Shown one piece after another: positions 18,786-27,407 of a DNA stretch of 64,000 bases. A model generated the notes under the pieces. That model saw only the letters and a list, made by a program, of their open reading frames with translations. It was not told the origin of the DNA and ran no database searches. The translations under genes and the position numbers were made by a program. This DNA comes from Rhizobium anhuiense. GTDB taxonomy: Bacteria; Pseudomonadota; Alphaproteobacteria; Rhizobiales; Rhizobiaceae. The first letter of the stretch is position 1; each line of letters starts with the position of its first letter. Location of the stretch: contig NZ_ML133523.1 of the NCBI RefSeq assembly GCF_003985145.1, positions 62,001-126,000 of the forward strand. Direction: 5' to 3'.

Positions 18786-18873
18786 AAGGCTGGCAGGCAC
18801 GAGGCGCCCGCCGGGTTTATGCAGGAACCGGTTTCAGCCTACCGACAATTATCGAATTGCATGAGGAGCTTTC

Positions 18874-19503
18874 ATGCCAGATTTCAAGCTACATTGCTTT
18901 GCTCTCTCGGGGAACTGTTACAAGGTCGCGCTCTTCTTCGCACTTGCCGGCATCGAGTGGGAGAGCACTTTCGTTGACTATCTGGGCGGCGAAACGCGCA
19001 CCGAAGAATGGCGAAAGACCATAAACGAGCAGGGCGAAGCCCCTGTGCTCGAACATGGGCAAACGAAGATCAGCCAATCGGGGATCATCCTTGACTATTT
19101 GTCGGAGGTGACTGGGCACTTCGGGGCGCAGACAGCCGAAGAACGACGAGACATCATGCGTTGGATTCTTTTCGATAACCACAAATTCACGAGCTATTAC
19201 GCGACGTTGAGGTTCATGTATGGCCTGCAGAAGTGCGGCGAGACGCCAGTCGTCGAGTTTTTAAGACTGAGGGCTAAAGCTGCCTACGCAATCGTCGACG
19301 AACATCTGGCGCGTCGGGCCTTCGTGGTCGGCGACCGGCTGACGATCGCAGACCTCTCTTTGGCGGGCTACGTCTTCATGCCGGAGGAAACCGGGATCGA
19401 TCACAGCGCCTTTCCGGCTATCGCAGCCTGGAAAGATCGGATCAGAAACATGGCTGGCTGGCGCCATCCCTATGATCTCATGCCGGGTCCCACCTCCCTG
19501 TAG
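18874..19503 (+). CDS. glutathione S-transferase family protein
   Basis: 209 residues. The N-terminal thioredoxin-like domain reads LHCFALSGNCYKVALFFALAGIEW, with Ser/Cys near residue 10 as possible catalytic residues. EAPVLEHGQTKISQSGIILDYL is the cis-Pro and Glu/Ser glutathione-binding part. The all-helical C-domain ends with the usual LTIADLSLAGYVF capping box. It conjugates or reduces electrophiles with glutathione. TGAGGAG precedes the ATG. It stands alone, following a palindromic repeat. Confidence 0.88.
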   Translation: MPDFKLHCFALSGNCYKVALFFALAGIEWESTFVDYLGGETRTEEWRKTINEQGEAPVLEHGQTKISQSGIILDYLSEVTGHFGAQTAEERRDIMRWILFDNHKFTSYYATLRFMYGLQKCGETPVVEFLRLRAKAAYAIVDEHLARRAFVVGDRLTIADLSLAGYVFMPEETGIDHSAFPAIAAWKDRIRNMAGWRHPYDLMPGPTSL

Positions 19504-19576
19504 ACAGAGCATCGGATCCTCCGAAGGCGCCAAGCAACCAAGTGAACGCGCGAAAGCCCTCGCCCGGTTGGCACCG

Positions 19577-19816
19577 TTATTTCCATTGGGTCCCGTCAGC
19601 GGCGGCGCAGCCGTATGGCGGCAGGGAACCGGCAAAGGTGATTTTCAGCTTGGCGCAGCCCCAGCTGTTGATCGGGCCGGGCATGGCATTGTTGAGCGTG
19701 ATGCCGATTTCATCATAGGGGCTGTCGGTGTTGGTGATATAGCGATACCAGCGGAAACCGGTGAAAATCACGACCGCAAGTGCGATCGTCAGCAGCAGGC
19801 GAAGCAATCTTTTCAT
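19577..19816 (-). CDS. small membrane-anchored hypothetical protein
   Basis: 79 residues. One N-terminal helix (LLRLLLTIALAVVIFTGF) preceded by MKR, then a short periplasmic tail with two Cys (SWGCAKLK and PPYGCAAADGTQWK) that could form a disulphide. Not recognised. The ATG has AAGGACAT upstream on the minus strand. It is convergent with the GST gene. Confidence 0.6.
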   Translation of the reverse strand: MKRLLRLLLTIALAVVIFTGFRWYRYITNTDSPYDEIGITLNNAMPGPINSWGCAKLKITFAGSLPPYGCAAADGTQWK

Positions 19817-19950
19817 GATATGTCCTTGAAATACAAACGTCGCCGTTTAACACCGACATATCGAAGCGGAAAGCGCTGCCGCCGCCGGGCAAAGCGATAT
19901 CCCGTAGAAAGATATTATCAACTGCAGGCCGCAGTGACTTCGCCCCACCA

Positions 19951-20865
19951 CTAACGCCCCGGCACGGCCTTCAGATAGGCGGCGATTGCCTCACGGTCGG
20001 CGGCCGGGAGATGGGCGATGTTCTGCTGCACATCGACCATCGAGCCGCCGACGGAATCGAAATCGGGCGTGAAGCCGGTTTCGAGATAGCTGGCGATATC
20101 GGCCTCGCTCCAGCCGCCGATGCTCTTGGAAGCCGGCGTGATATCGGGTATGCGGCCCTTGCCTTCCGGATTGGGAGCGCCGGCAAGCCATTGATCCGCC
20201 GTAAAGCCGCCGAGCGCATCGCGCGGCGTATGGCATTCGCCGCAATGACCGGGACCTTCGACGAGATATTGCCCGCGCTTGATCTTGTCGTCGCCCTTTG
20301 CCAGCGCCACGCGCGGCTGGTCGTTGAAATAGAGGAATTTCCAGCCGCCGAGCGCAAGCCGGATATTGAAGGGGAACGGCAGCTCATGCGGCGGCGCGAC
20401 GTTTGCGCTCTTCGGCAGGGTTTTCAGGAAGGCGTAGATATCGTTGACGTCCTTGTCGCTCATCCGGGAATAGGAGGCATAGGGAAAGGATGGGTAGAGA
20501 TGCTGACCGCCCGGGCCGACGCCGCGCTTCATGGCATTGCCGAACTCGGCAAGCGTCCAGCCGCCGATACCGGCCTTTTCATCGGGTGAGATGTTCGGCA
20601 CGTGGAAGGTTCCGAAAGGGCTCTTCAGCGCCAGGCCGCCTGACAGTGTCAGCTTGGCATCACCTTCGGAACCGGGTGCGGCATGACAGCTGACGCAGCC
20701 GCCCGCCCAGAAGACCATCTCACCGTTTGCCGTATCAGGCGCGCCGAGATTGGCCCAATGGCTTTCCGGCAGCGGATCGGGTGCGGTGACGAGATAGAAG
20801 GCGCCTCCGCCGAGGACGGCGACGCCGATCAGACAGAGCAATAACCGGATGAACCTGCGGACCAT
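19951..20865 (-). CDS. diheme c-type cytochrome
   Basis: 304 residues. An N-terminal membrane anchor or signal (FIRLLLCLIGVAVLGGGAFYLV) is followed by two haem-binding CXXCH motifs, CVSCH and CGECH, each in a class I cytochrome c domain. Similar two-haem proteins act as electron acceptor subunits of periplasmic dehydrogenases (alcohol or gluconate type), but no dehydrogenase subunit is adjacent. ATG 20865 follows GGGGAGG; the frame runs 31 codons further without support. A class II cytochrome c' gene lies just upstream on the same strand (559 bp between starts), so both may be co-transcribed. Confidence 0.87.
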   Translation of the reverse strand: MVRRFIRLLLCLIGVAVLGGGAFYLVTAPDPLPESHWANLGAPDTANGEMVFWAGGCVSCHAAPGSEGDAKLTLSGGLALKSPFGTFHVPNISPDEKAGIGGWTLAEFGNAMKRGVGPGGQHLYPSFPYASYSRMSDKDVNDIYAFLKTLPKSANVAPPHELPFPFNIRLALGGWKFLYFNDQPRVALAKGDDKIKRGQYLVEGPGHCGECHTPRDALGGFTADQWLAGAPNPEGKGRIPDITPASKSIGGWSEADIASYLETGFTPDFDSVGGSMVDVQQNIAHLPAADREAIAAYLKAVPGR

Positions 20866-21000
20866 GCGCCGCCTCCCCTTTTGCCGAGATTTCCGCGTCG
20901 ATCGATCCCCCGATCGATCTGCGCAGGCGGAGAATAAGGCGATCCGCGCCGGCGACAAGGCCGGCGCGGATCCTGTATCCAGATGAAAATGGCCTATCGC

Positions 21001-21441
21001 TCACTTGCTGAGGCGATAGGCCTTGTGACAGCCGCCGCAATTGGCGCCGAGCGTGTTCATCGTGGCGCCGACGGCCGCAGGATCGGCCGGAAGCTGAGCC
21101 AGCGCGGTTTCAGCGTCGCTGGAGAGCTTGGCGGCGCGCGCCTTGAAGTCGTCCATGTTTTCCCAGATTTTCGGGCTCGCGCCTTCGTCATTCGTGTCCG
21201 TGCCCGGCTTGAACTGGTCGGGGAAGACCTTGGCAGTTGCGGCGATCGTCGTCAGCGCCGCCTTCACTGCCTCGGCGTCATAGGGCTTGGTGCCCTTGGC
21301 GATGGCTGCCAAGGCCCCCGCCGAACCGCCGATCTGCTTCATCAACGCAACGCGCGAATCATGAGTGCCGTCGGCGGCGGTCACCGAACCGGCGGCCATG
21401 CCGGCCATCGCCAGGGCCGCAGCTACTGCTTTCCAATTCAT
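21001..21441 (-). CDS. cycP: cytochrome c' (class II c-type cytochrome)
   Basis: 146 residues including a signal peptide (AVAAALAMAGMAAGSVTA). The single CXXCH is at the C-terminus (NCGGCHKAYRLSK), the arrangement of four-helix-bundle cytochrome c'. Such proteins bind NO or act as periplasmic electron carriers. ATG 21441 is chosen with GAGAGGAA just upstream; ATG 21453 is a possible alternative and the longer open frame is not needed. It precedes the diheme cytochrome gene on the same strand. The symbol is by analogy. Confidence 0.85.
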   Translation of the reverse strand: MNWKAVAAALAMAGMAAGSVTAADGTHDSRVALMKQIGGSAGALAAIAKGTKPYDAEAVKAALTTIAATAKVFPDQFKPGTDTNDEGASPKIWENMDDFKARAAKLSSDAETALAQLPADPAAVGATMNTLGANCGGCHKAYRLSK

Positions 21442-21572
21442 ATTCCTCTCCATTTCTCCTCGGCCAGGGTGGCCGAAGGCCAATCTGCACCGGGAGCATG
21501 CCAAAATCCATGCGTCCGGGCAGTCACGTTTTGCCGGATCATCATAAAAACAATGTGATAGGCCGCAGCGGC

Positions 21573-22208
21573 TCAAGCGCTTTTCCACCCCTGCCAGAGG
21601 CTGAAGGCGGAGACCGCAACCAGCAGCAGTCCGGCGAAGCGGCCGACAAAGGCCGTGACGTCAGGGTTGGCGACGAGCAGGCCGCGGCTGCGGCCGGCCG
21701 TCATCGCCAGTGTGCCGTAGATGGCGAACTGGGTGACGACAGTCATGACGCCCATGATCAGCCCCTGTATCCAGAGCGGACCATATTCCGGTCTCAGGAA
21801 CTGCGGGTAGACGGCAAACATGAAGATATAGGCCTTCGGGTTGACCAAACAGGTGACGGCCCCCTGGCGGAAGGCGCGCCAGCCGGAGCGCGCCGTTCCC
21901 GGCCCGACCGCCTCGACGGTGATCGAGCTGCGGATCAGCGAAATCCCGATCCAGATCATGTAGGCCACGCCGGCAAAGAGCAGCACGTTGAAAAGCTGGG
22001 GCAGCATGGTGACGAGCACGCCGACGCCGGCCGCGCCATAGGCCGAATGTACCGCACCCCCGGCCATGATGCCGCCGGTTGCCGCCAGCCCACGCTTGAC
22101 GCCGCCGGTCAGCGAATTGGCGAGCACGAAGAGCATGTCCATGCCCGGCACGATGATGATGCCGAACAGAAGGGTGAAGAAAAGCCAGAGGTTTTCATGG
22201 TAGTTCAT
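21573..22208 (-). CDS. LysE/RhtB family exporter
   Basis: 211 residues with about six membrane helices. The opening LWLFFTLLFGIIIVPGMDMLFVLANSLTGG is the conserved first helix and the GxxxxG loop region of the LysE/RhtB family. NPKAYIFMFAVYPQF is the second hallmark. The family exports amino acids or related metabolites. ATG 22208 is preferred over upstream in-frame starts because it begins the family homology. It is divergent from the WYL regulator at 22339, which may control it. Confidence 0.85.
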   Translation of the reverse strand: MNYHENLWLFFTLLFGIIIVPGMDMLFVLANSLTGGVKRGLAATGGIMAGGAVHSAYGAAGVGVLVTMLPQLFNVLLFAGVAYMIWIGISLIRSSITVEAVGPGTARSGWRAFRQGAVTCLVNPKAYIFMFAVYPQFLRPEYGPLWIQGLIMGVMTVVTQFAIYGTLAMTAGRSRGLLVANPDVTAFVGRFAGLLLVAVSAFSLWQGWKSA

Positions 22209-22297
22209 GTCAGTTACCGCCTTGAATTTCTGCGGGCCGTTTTCAAAGACCCTGATTGATTTCAATCTGATAGGCGGCTCTATACGGGAACCCAACT

Positions 22298-22313
22298 GAC
22301 AGTGTACTGTCAG
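22298..22313. promoter_or_regulatory. perfect palindrome between lysE-type and WYL genes
   Basis: TGACAGTGTACTGTCA is a 16-bp perfect dyad 26-41 bases before the WYL regulator start and about 90 bases before the LysE-type start. It is the best candidate operator in the shared promoter; YafY-type regulators bind such dyads. Position and symmetry are the only evidence. Confidence 0.55.
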
Positions 22314-22338
22314 GAGCGTGGCGGATGGGAGAGGTTAA

Positions 22339-23031
22339 ATGCGCAAGGCCTCGCGGCTTTTCGAGATCATTCAGATCCTCCGGCTGGCAAGAAAGCCGAT
22401 AACGGCGGCTGACATGGCCGAGACGCTCGAAGTGACCGCGCGCTCGATCTATCGCGACATCGCCGCACTCCAGGCGATGCGGGTGCCGATCGAAGGCGGG
22501 CGCGGCATCGGCTACATCATGCGACCGGGCTTCGACCTGCCGCCCTTAATGTTCTCGATCGAGGAGATGGAGGCGATCGTGCTGTCGCTGGCGCTGCTCG
22601 ACCGGACGGCGGACGAGGAGCTGAAACAGGCGGCGCGCCGGGTCAACCGGAAGATTTCAGGCGCGGTGCCCGCCCCGCTGCGCCAGGCGATGGACAACAA
22701 GGCGCTCTATGCCTGGGGTTCCATCGCGCAGCCGGCGGGCTTGGACCTGGCGATCGTGCGCCGGGCGATCCGCGACGAACGCAAGCTGATGCTCGGTTAC
22801 CGCGACGAACTCGGTCGCGCCAGCGAAAGGACGATCCGGCCGGTCGCGCTGATCTATTATTCGCAGACCGCCAATATCGTCGCCTGGTGCGAACTGCGCC
22901 AGGCGATCCGCAATTTCCGCAGTGACCGGGTGGAGCACTGCGAGGAGGCCGATGGCTTCTTCAAGGGTGAAGGCGATGGGCTGCGGGAATTGTGGACCAG
23001 CGGCTGGACGGAGAAGGCTGTGCCTGCCTGA
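22339..23031 (+). CDS. WYL-domain transcriptional regulator (YafY type)
   Basis: 230 residues. An N-terminal DeoR-like winged helix (RLFEIIQILRLARKPITAADMAETLEVTARSIYRDIAAL) is followed by a WYL domain from about residue 130 (AIRDERKLMLGYRDELGRASERTIRPVALIYY). WYL domains bind ligands or nucleic acid and typically regulate the divergent neighbour, here the LysE exporter. 130 bp separate the two start codons, including a TGACAGTGTACTGTCA palindrome. Confidence 0.88.
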   Translation: MRKASRLFEIIQILRLARKPITAADMAETLEVTARSIYRDIAALQAMRVPIEGGRGIGYIMRPGFDLPPLMFSIEEMEAIVLSLALLDRTADEELKQAARRVNRKISGAVPAPLRQAMDNKALYAWGSIAQPAGLDLAIVRRAIRDERKLMLGYRDELGRASERTIRPVALIYYSQTANIVAWCELRQAIRNFRSDRVEHCEEADGFFKGEGDGLRELWTSGWTEKAVPA

Positions 23032-23094
23032 GGCGCGGCGGTTGAGGTACGAGCAGGCGTCGGTGTCACCTAACATTCCGGCCATGAGGTTGGC

Positions 23095-23190
23095 GAGACC
23101 AGCCCCTCATCCGCCTGCCGGCACCTCTGCCTGGATCGAGCCACGTGTCTCGACCCCGGTAAGGTTATAGGGTGAGGGGCAGCTGCTCGC
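23095..23190. repeat. RIME-like intergenic element (copy 2)
   Basis: AGCCCCTCATCCGCCTGCCGGCACC at 23101, then TCGAGCCACGTGTCTCGA, then GTAAGGTTATAGGGTGAGGGGC. It fills the gap between the convergent WYL regulator and phosphoesterase genes. The central hairpin differs from the other copies: it resembles the TCGAGCCCCTCGTCTCGA part of copy 1. Confidence 0.65.
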
Positions 23191-23214
23191 GTGAATCAAA
23201 CAGTAGCGAGCAAC

Positions 23215-24060
23215 CTAATAAGCCAGCGCGCGGCTCTCTTCCCGGCCGAAGCCGCGGATTTCGATGCGGTCGGGATGGACCTCGACGATCGCGAAAGCGT
23301 TTTTGGTCTCGGTGTCGACCACGCCCTTGAAATTGACGAAGTGGCAGGCGCCGGCCATGCCGTAATTGCCGACATGGTCGTGGCCGTTGAGATAGGCAAT
23401 GACATTGCTGCGTGAGGCGAGCAGCGCGACGATGCGTTCGCTGTCCCACATGTCATGCTCGCTCGGCGGATGCACCGGATAGTGATTCATGACGATTACC
23501 TTCTCGCCGGCCGCGGCCGCTTTTGCGATTTCATCGCCGAGCCAGGCAAACTGCTCGTCGCTCAGCGCGGCATTCCAGCGATGGGCATTCGCCGCGCCCT
23601 TGGCCTGCAGCTCCGCCAGCATCTCGGCGGCCAACGCGCGATGAGGATGGCCTTCGGGCGGCGCGAAGATACTGACCTCGTTGCCGTCGAGCACGATGAA
23701 GCGCCAGCCGTGGCGCAAGAAGCTGTAGTAGGGCGACGGCATGCCGAGACGCGCGGCAACTTCGGAGAGATGCCCCGCCGAAACCGAGAAATCATGATTG
23801 CCGAGCAGGAAGAGCGCCTCATGCCGGAGCTTCCGATAGACCGGTAGGATATCGTCGAAGCTTGAAAAGCTGCGGTCGATGACATCGCCGAGCGTCATGA
23901 CGAAGCTCAGTTCCTCACCGTTGAATGTCTCGATCGCCTCGGCGACCTTGGCGAGGCTGTTGGCATAGTGGCGATCCATGGCCACATGCGGCGCGATCGC
24001 CGCATATTGCGGATCGGCGATGATGCCGAAGCGGAACAGGGGAGAATCGGAAGACGACAT
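23215..24060 (-). CDS. metallophosphoesterase family protein
   Basis: 281 residues. The calcineurin-like motifs are all there: GIIADPQYA (D-x-[HQ]), TLGDVID (GDxxD), LLGNHDFS (GNHD), VMNHYPVH (H), and YLNGHDHVGNYG (GHxH). It should hydrolyse a phosphoester using two metal ions. Its length and the DPQYA start resemble ADP-ribose/CDP-alcohol phosphatase-like (ADPRibase-Mn) proteins. Start 24060 begins at the motif; the longer frame enters the sod terminator. Confidence 0.87.
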   Translation of the reverse strand: MSSSDSPLFRFGIIADPQYAAIAPHVAMDRHYANSLAKVAEAIETFNGEELSFVMTLGDVIDRSFSSFDDILPVYRKLRHEALFLLGNHDFSVSAGHLSEVAARLGMPSPYYSFLRHGWRFIVLDGNEVSIFAPPEGHPHRALAAEMLAELQAKGAANAHRWNAALSDEQFAWLGDEIAKAAAAGEKVIVMNHYPVHPPSEHDMWDSERIVALLASRSNVIAYLNGHDHVGNYGMAGACHFVNFKGVVDTETKNAFAIVEVHPDRIEIRGFGREESRALAY

Positions 24061-24109
24061 GGGGGCGTGATTAGGAGCGGTCGGTGACAGGGATGTGACG
24101 GCTTTGTGT

Positions 24110-24145
24110 GAAAACAAAACACCCGGCGCCTGAGACGCCGGGTGC
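24110..24145 (-). terminator. intrinsic terminator of the superoxide dismutase gene
   Basis: On the minus strand, a stem CACCCGGCGTCTCAGGCGCCGGGTG is followed by TTTTGTTTT. It sits 55 bases after the sod stop codon and is the best intrinsic terminator in the window. Confidence 0.9.
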
Positions 24146-24198
24146 TGAATTCTAAGAGGCGGGCGACATCGCCACCATGGCGGCGAGTCCGGTGCCGC

Positions 24199-24801
24199 TT
24201 ACTTCGTGGCTTCTTCGTAGCGTTCCAGGACGTAGTCCCAGTTGATCAGGCTATCGACGAAGGCTTCGAGATATTTCGGGCGGGCGTTGCGATAGTCGAT
24301 GTAGTAGGAATGCTCCCAGACGTCGACGCCGAGGATCGGGGTGGCGCCGTGAACCAGCGGATTTTCGCCGTTCGGGGTCTTGGAGATCTCGAGCTTGCCG
24401 TTCTTGACGGAAACCCAGGCCCAGCCGGAGCCGAACTGGGTGGCGCCGGCATTGGCGAAATCGGCCTTGAACTTGTCGTAGCCGCCGAGATCGGAGGTGA
24501 AGGCCGCTTCGAGCTTGCCCGGCAGCTTGTTGCCGCCGCCGCCCTTCTTCATCCACTTCCAGAAATGGATGTGGTTGTAGTGCTGGGCCGCGTTGTTGAA
24601 GAGGCCGGCATTGGTGCCGAAAGACTTCTTGACGACGTCTTCGAGCGAGAGATCCGAAAGACCGGCTTCGGCGGCGAGCTTGTTGCCGTTGTCGACATAG
24701 GCCTTGTGGTGCTTGTCGTGGTGGAACTCCAGCGTTTCCTTCGACATGAAGGGAGCAAGCGCTTCGTAATCATAGGGAAGTTCAGGCAATTCGAAAGCCA
24801 T
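24199..24801 (-). CDS. sodB: superoxide dismutase, Fe/Mn type
   Basis: 200 residues. Metal ligands are seen in FHHDKHHKAYVDN (first His), QHYNHIHFW (second His) and GVDVWEHSYYIDYRN (Asp and His). It converts superoxide to H2O2 and O2 in the cytoplasm. Whether Fe or Mn is used cannot be settled from this; rhizobial enzymes of this type are cambialistic or Mn. ATG 24801 with AGGAGAT upstream is the start. The gene is monocistronic, with a strong terminator. Confidence 0.95.
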   Translation of the reverse strand: MAFELPELPYDYEALAPFMSKETLEFHHDKHHKAYVDNGNKLAAEAGLSDLSLEDVVKKSFGTNAGLFNNAAQHYNHIHFWKWMKKGGGGNKLPGKLEAAFTSDLGGYDKFKADFANAGATQFGSGWAWVSVKNGKLEISKTPNGENPLVHGATPILGVDVWEHSYYIDYRNARPKYLEAFVDSLINWDYVLERYEEATK

Positions 24802-25013
24802 GTCAGATCTCCTCTTGGCAATAGATTGCGTCATCGGCAGGTGTGGCGGAACATAGGAGGGGAAAGGGGGAGAGGCAACCGGCGAAATATCAAAAAACGA
24901 CCGGCCGGAGGAAAATTTGCCTCAGTTACGGGGCTTTAGTCGCGCGGGCAAATCGCCCGGGTTGCGCGCCGCGAAAACCGCTTCGCCTGTGACGGAGATC
25001 AACGGAGACCGAT

Positions 25014-25340
25014 ATGAACAGGAATATAATCCAGCTTCTCGCTGCCGCCGTGCTACTTTCGCTCCCAGCTGCGGCGCATGCCTCCTCCGACGATGCCTGG
25101 AAGCAGCTTGCTGCCGACGTCGAAGCCAAATGCAAGAAGGCAGCGGTCACGATCGAAAAGCCCAGCGCCGCTGTCGATCCCTTCGGCAGCTCGCATTACG
25201 GGCTCGCCCTGGTGACGGGCAAACCGAAGGGTGCCAAGGGGCTGATTGCCCAGATCTGCGTCTACGACAAGCAGAAGAAGACCGTCGAGATCGGCAGCGA
25301 GCTAGATGCCAAACAGCTCGGGCTGATGCCGGCAAAATAG
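25014..25340 (+). CDS. exported hypothetical protein
   Basis: 108 residues with a signal peptide (IIQLLAAAVLLSLPAAAHA, cleavage near residue 23). The mature protein of about 85 residues has two Cys (AKCKKAAV and QICVYDKQ) which could pair, and ends ELDAKQLGLMPAK. Not assigned to a family by eye. It is probably periplasmic. CGGAG lies upstream of the ATG, and sod is divergent. Confidence 0.7.
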   Translation: MNRNIIQLLAAAVLLSLPAAAHASSDDAWKQLAADVEAKCKKAAVTIEKPSAAVDPFGSSHYGLALVTGKPKGAKGLIAQICVYDKQKKTVEIGSELDAKQLGLMPAK

Positions 25341-25432
25341 TCTGCTGCGGGTGATCCACCATGGCAATTTGTGACCTGCGTCACATTCCTGGGGAACCGA
25401 AGCCTACCCTTGGGAGTTGAAAGGCTGGGCTT

Positions 25433-25534
25433 TCGAGCGGATCAGCTTTTTCATGGAAGCGCGCAACCGCTCCAAATCTTTTGTTTTAAGCAATTCCGAA
25501 CGCAAAACCGCTGTGCACTTTTGCTGGACTTGCT
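25433..25534. repeat. rhizobial intergenic stem-loop element, copy A
   Basis: GAGCGG-TCAGC...ACCGCTC forms one stem, and GCAATTCCGAACG...AAAACCG...GCACTTTTGCTGGA a second part. It aligns over its full length with the element at 40222-40324. It ends just before the GGGGAGG Shine-Dalgarno of the methyltransferase, so it lies in that gene's leader. Confidence 0.7.
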
Positions 25535-25548
25535 GGGGAGGTGTCGGC

Positions 25549-26202
25549 ATGTCAGAGCTTCGAAACCGGGCGGACGATCAGCAGAAAATCTATCAGCGCT
25601 GGGCGCCGGTCTATGACCGGGTCTATCGCGGCATCCTGCGCGATGGCCACCGCAAGCTGGCGGCGCTGGCCGCCGCGGCCGGCACCGATATTCTGGAGAT
25701 CGGCGTCGGCACCGGCCTGACGCTCGGGCACTACCCGCGCCGCTGCCGGGTGACCGGCATCGACATTTCCGAACATATGATCGCGCGGGCGCGCGAAAAG
25801 GCGAAACGCGAAAACCTGCAGCATGTGCAGGCGCTCGATGTGATGGATGCGCATGCGCTGAGCTATGCCGACCGGTCTTTCGATGCGGTCTGCCTGCCTT
25901 TCGTCATCACGCTCATCCCCGAGCCCGAACGTGCGCTTGACGAATGCGCAAGGGTGCTGCGGCCGGGCGGCGAGATCATCCTTGCCAGCAAGCTTGGCGA
26001 CGGCGCCGGCCTGCAGGGCGCGATCGAGACGGCGGTGGCGCCGCTGGTGCGTCATATCGGCTGGTCCTCTGCCTTCCGTATCCACCGCATCATCGCCTGG
26101 GCCGAGCGCCGCGGCGATTTTGACGCTGCCGAAATCCTGCCGGTCTTTCCGAACGGCTTCTTCAAGATCATCCGGCTGAAGCAGCGCGAACCTATCGCCT
26201 GA
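25549..26202 (+). CDS. class I SAM methyltransferase, phosphatidylethanolamine N-methyltransferase-like
   Basis: 217 residues. IYQRWAPVYDRVYRGIL then ILEIGVGTGLTLGHYP (SAM motif I) and VTGIDISEHMIARAREKA resemble the Rhodobacter-type Pmt enzymes, which methylate phosphatidylethanolamine towards phosphatidylcholine. Rhizobia often have more than one Pmt. Other small-molecule methyltransferases share these motifs. The start at 25549 is supported by GGGGAGG 7 bases before; the frame extends 44 codons upstream only through the repeat element. Confidence 0.8.
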   Translation: MSELRNRADDQQKIYQRWAPVYDRVYRGILRDGHRKLAALAAAAGTDILEIGVGTGLTLGHYPRRCRVTGIDISEHMIARAREKAKRENLQHVQALDVMDAHALSYADRSFDAVCLPFVITLIPEPERALDECARVLRPGGEIILASKLGDGAGLQGAIETAVAPLVRHIGWSSAFRIHRIIAWAERRGDFDAAEILPVFPNGFFKIIRLKQREPIA

Positions 26203-26280
26203 GAGGATTGGCCGCCTGAGACCGGAACTTTTTTCCCCGCGTCGTTTGTTCTGATACTACCGTTCGCCTGAGGGGACCGC

Positions 26281-27012
26281 ATGACATCGGATTTTTTCTT
26301 CTTCATCGTCGTGGGCTTCTGCGCGCAGGTCGTCGATGGCGCGCTCGGCATGGCCTTCGGCGTGCTGTCGACGACGAGCCTTCTCGCCTTCGGGGTACCG
26401 GTGGCCAATGCCAGCGCGATGACGCATGTGGCGGAAATGTTCACGACCGCCGCCTCGGGCCTCTCACATGCCTATCATCGCAATGTCGACTGGCGCCTGG
26501 TGGCGCGGCTCGCCCCGGCCGGCATGCTCGGCGGTGCGATGGGGGCCTATCTGCTTGCCAATGTCGACGGCAAGGCGATCGAGCCTTTCGTGTCGGCCTA
26601 TCTGATCGTGATCGGGCTGGTGATTCTCTACAAAGCCTTCCGGCCGCCGCCGAAGCGGGATGTTCGCGACTGGATCGTGCCGCCGGTCGGGCTTTTCGGT
26701 GGCCTGCTCGATGCGATCGGCGGCGGCGGATGGGGGCCGATCGTCACCAGTTCGCTCGTCAGCCGCGGCCATGACCTGAAGCGGGTGATCGGCTCGACCA
26801 ACTTCACCGAATTCGCAGTGACGCTGACGATTTCCCTGACCTTCGTCCTGACGCTCGGCTGGTCGGAGCTCGATTCGGCGATCGGCCTGATCATCGGCGG
26901 TGTCATCGCTGCCCCCTTCGGCGCGATCCTGGTCAAGAGGCTGCCGGTGCGGCCGTTGATGGTGGCTGTCTCGATGATCATCATCGGCACGTCGGCGATG
27001 CGGATCCTGTAA
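26281..27012 (+). CDS. TauE/SafE family membrane permease
   Basis: 243 residues with seven to eight membrane helices. The two-fold internal symmetry of the family shows as FCAQVVDGALGMAFGV (first half) and GGLLDAIGGGGWGPIVTSSLV (second half). Relatives export sulfite, taurine-derived sulfonates or other anions. No sulfonate genes are adjacent, so the substrate is open. GAGGGG precedes the ATG. The gene is convergent with the NTF2-like gene, only 6 bp away. Confidence 0.88.
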   Translation: MTSDFFFFIVVGFCAQVVDGALGMAFGVLSTTSLLAFGVPVANASAMTHVAEMFTTAASGLSHAYHRNVDWRLVARLAPAGMLGGAMGAYLLANVDGKAIEPFVSAYLIVIGLVILYKAFRPPPKRDVRDWIVPPVGLFGGLLDAIGGGGWGPIVTSSLVSRGHDLKRVIGSTNFTEFAVTLTISLTFVLTLGWSELDSAIGLIIGGVIAAPFGAILVKRLPVRPLMVAVSMIIIGTSAMRIL

Positions 27013-27018
27013 AAGGGG

Positions 27019-27363
27019 TTACAGATTCCGGCCGAAATAGACATCCACGGAGGCGATCTTGTCGCCGCGGAAGCGAAAGCTCTCGATGTTACGGAAGCTG
27101 CCACCGTCCAATTTTTCGGCGCGGTAGCGGACAACCGCCTCGTCGCCGTCAATCGCCAGGAATTCGATGTGAAAGTCGCGGAAGACCGGCTCCTTCGGCC
27201 AGCAGCGCTCGAAATACGTCGCTCGGTCGATGTGGTCGTCGCGCGGACTGGAGAAGGTGAAATCCTCCGTCAAGATGGCGCCGACCATATCCTTGCGGTC
27301 GTCGAGATAGGCGGCGTAGAGATGGCGGACGGTCTGTTCTCGGGATGTGCGCATGTCGCTCAT
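27019..27363 (-). CDS. nuclear transport factor 2-like (SnoaL fold) protein
   Basis: 114 residues. The pattern REQTVRHLYAAYLDDRKDMVGAILTEDFTFSSP and ESFRFRGDKIASVDVYFG is typical of the SnoaL/NTF2 fold. Such small cone-shaped proteins are often isomerases, cyclases or ligand binders, so the role is not predicted. ATG 27363 with GAGGAG upstream is the start; an in-frame Met at 27399 lies inside the palindrome. Expression is likely set by the 29-bp palindrome just upstream. Confidence 0.8.
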   Translation of the reverse strand: MSDMRTSREQTVRHLYAAYLDDRKDMVGAILTEDFTFSSPRDDHIDRATYFERCWPKEPVFRDFHIEFLAIDGDEAVVRYRAEKLDGGSFRNIESFRFRGDKIASVDVYFGRNL

Positions 27364-27378
27364 GGCAATCTCCTCGGC

Positions 27379-27407
27379 GTGACTGATTGCATCATGCAAT
27401 CAGTCAC
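27379..27407. promoter_or_regulatory. 29-bp perfect palindrome, candidate operator
   Basis: Two 14-base arms (GTGACTGATTGCAT and its complement ATGCAATCAGTCAC) with a single central C. It starts 16 bases upstream of the NTF2-like ATG. The length and perfection fit a dimeric repressor operator (TetR, GntR or MarR type). No cognate regulator is adjacent. Confidence 0.65.
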
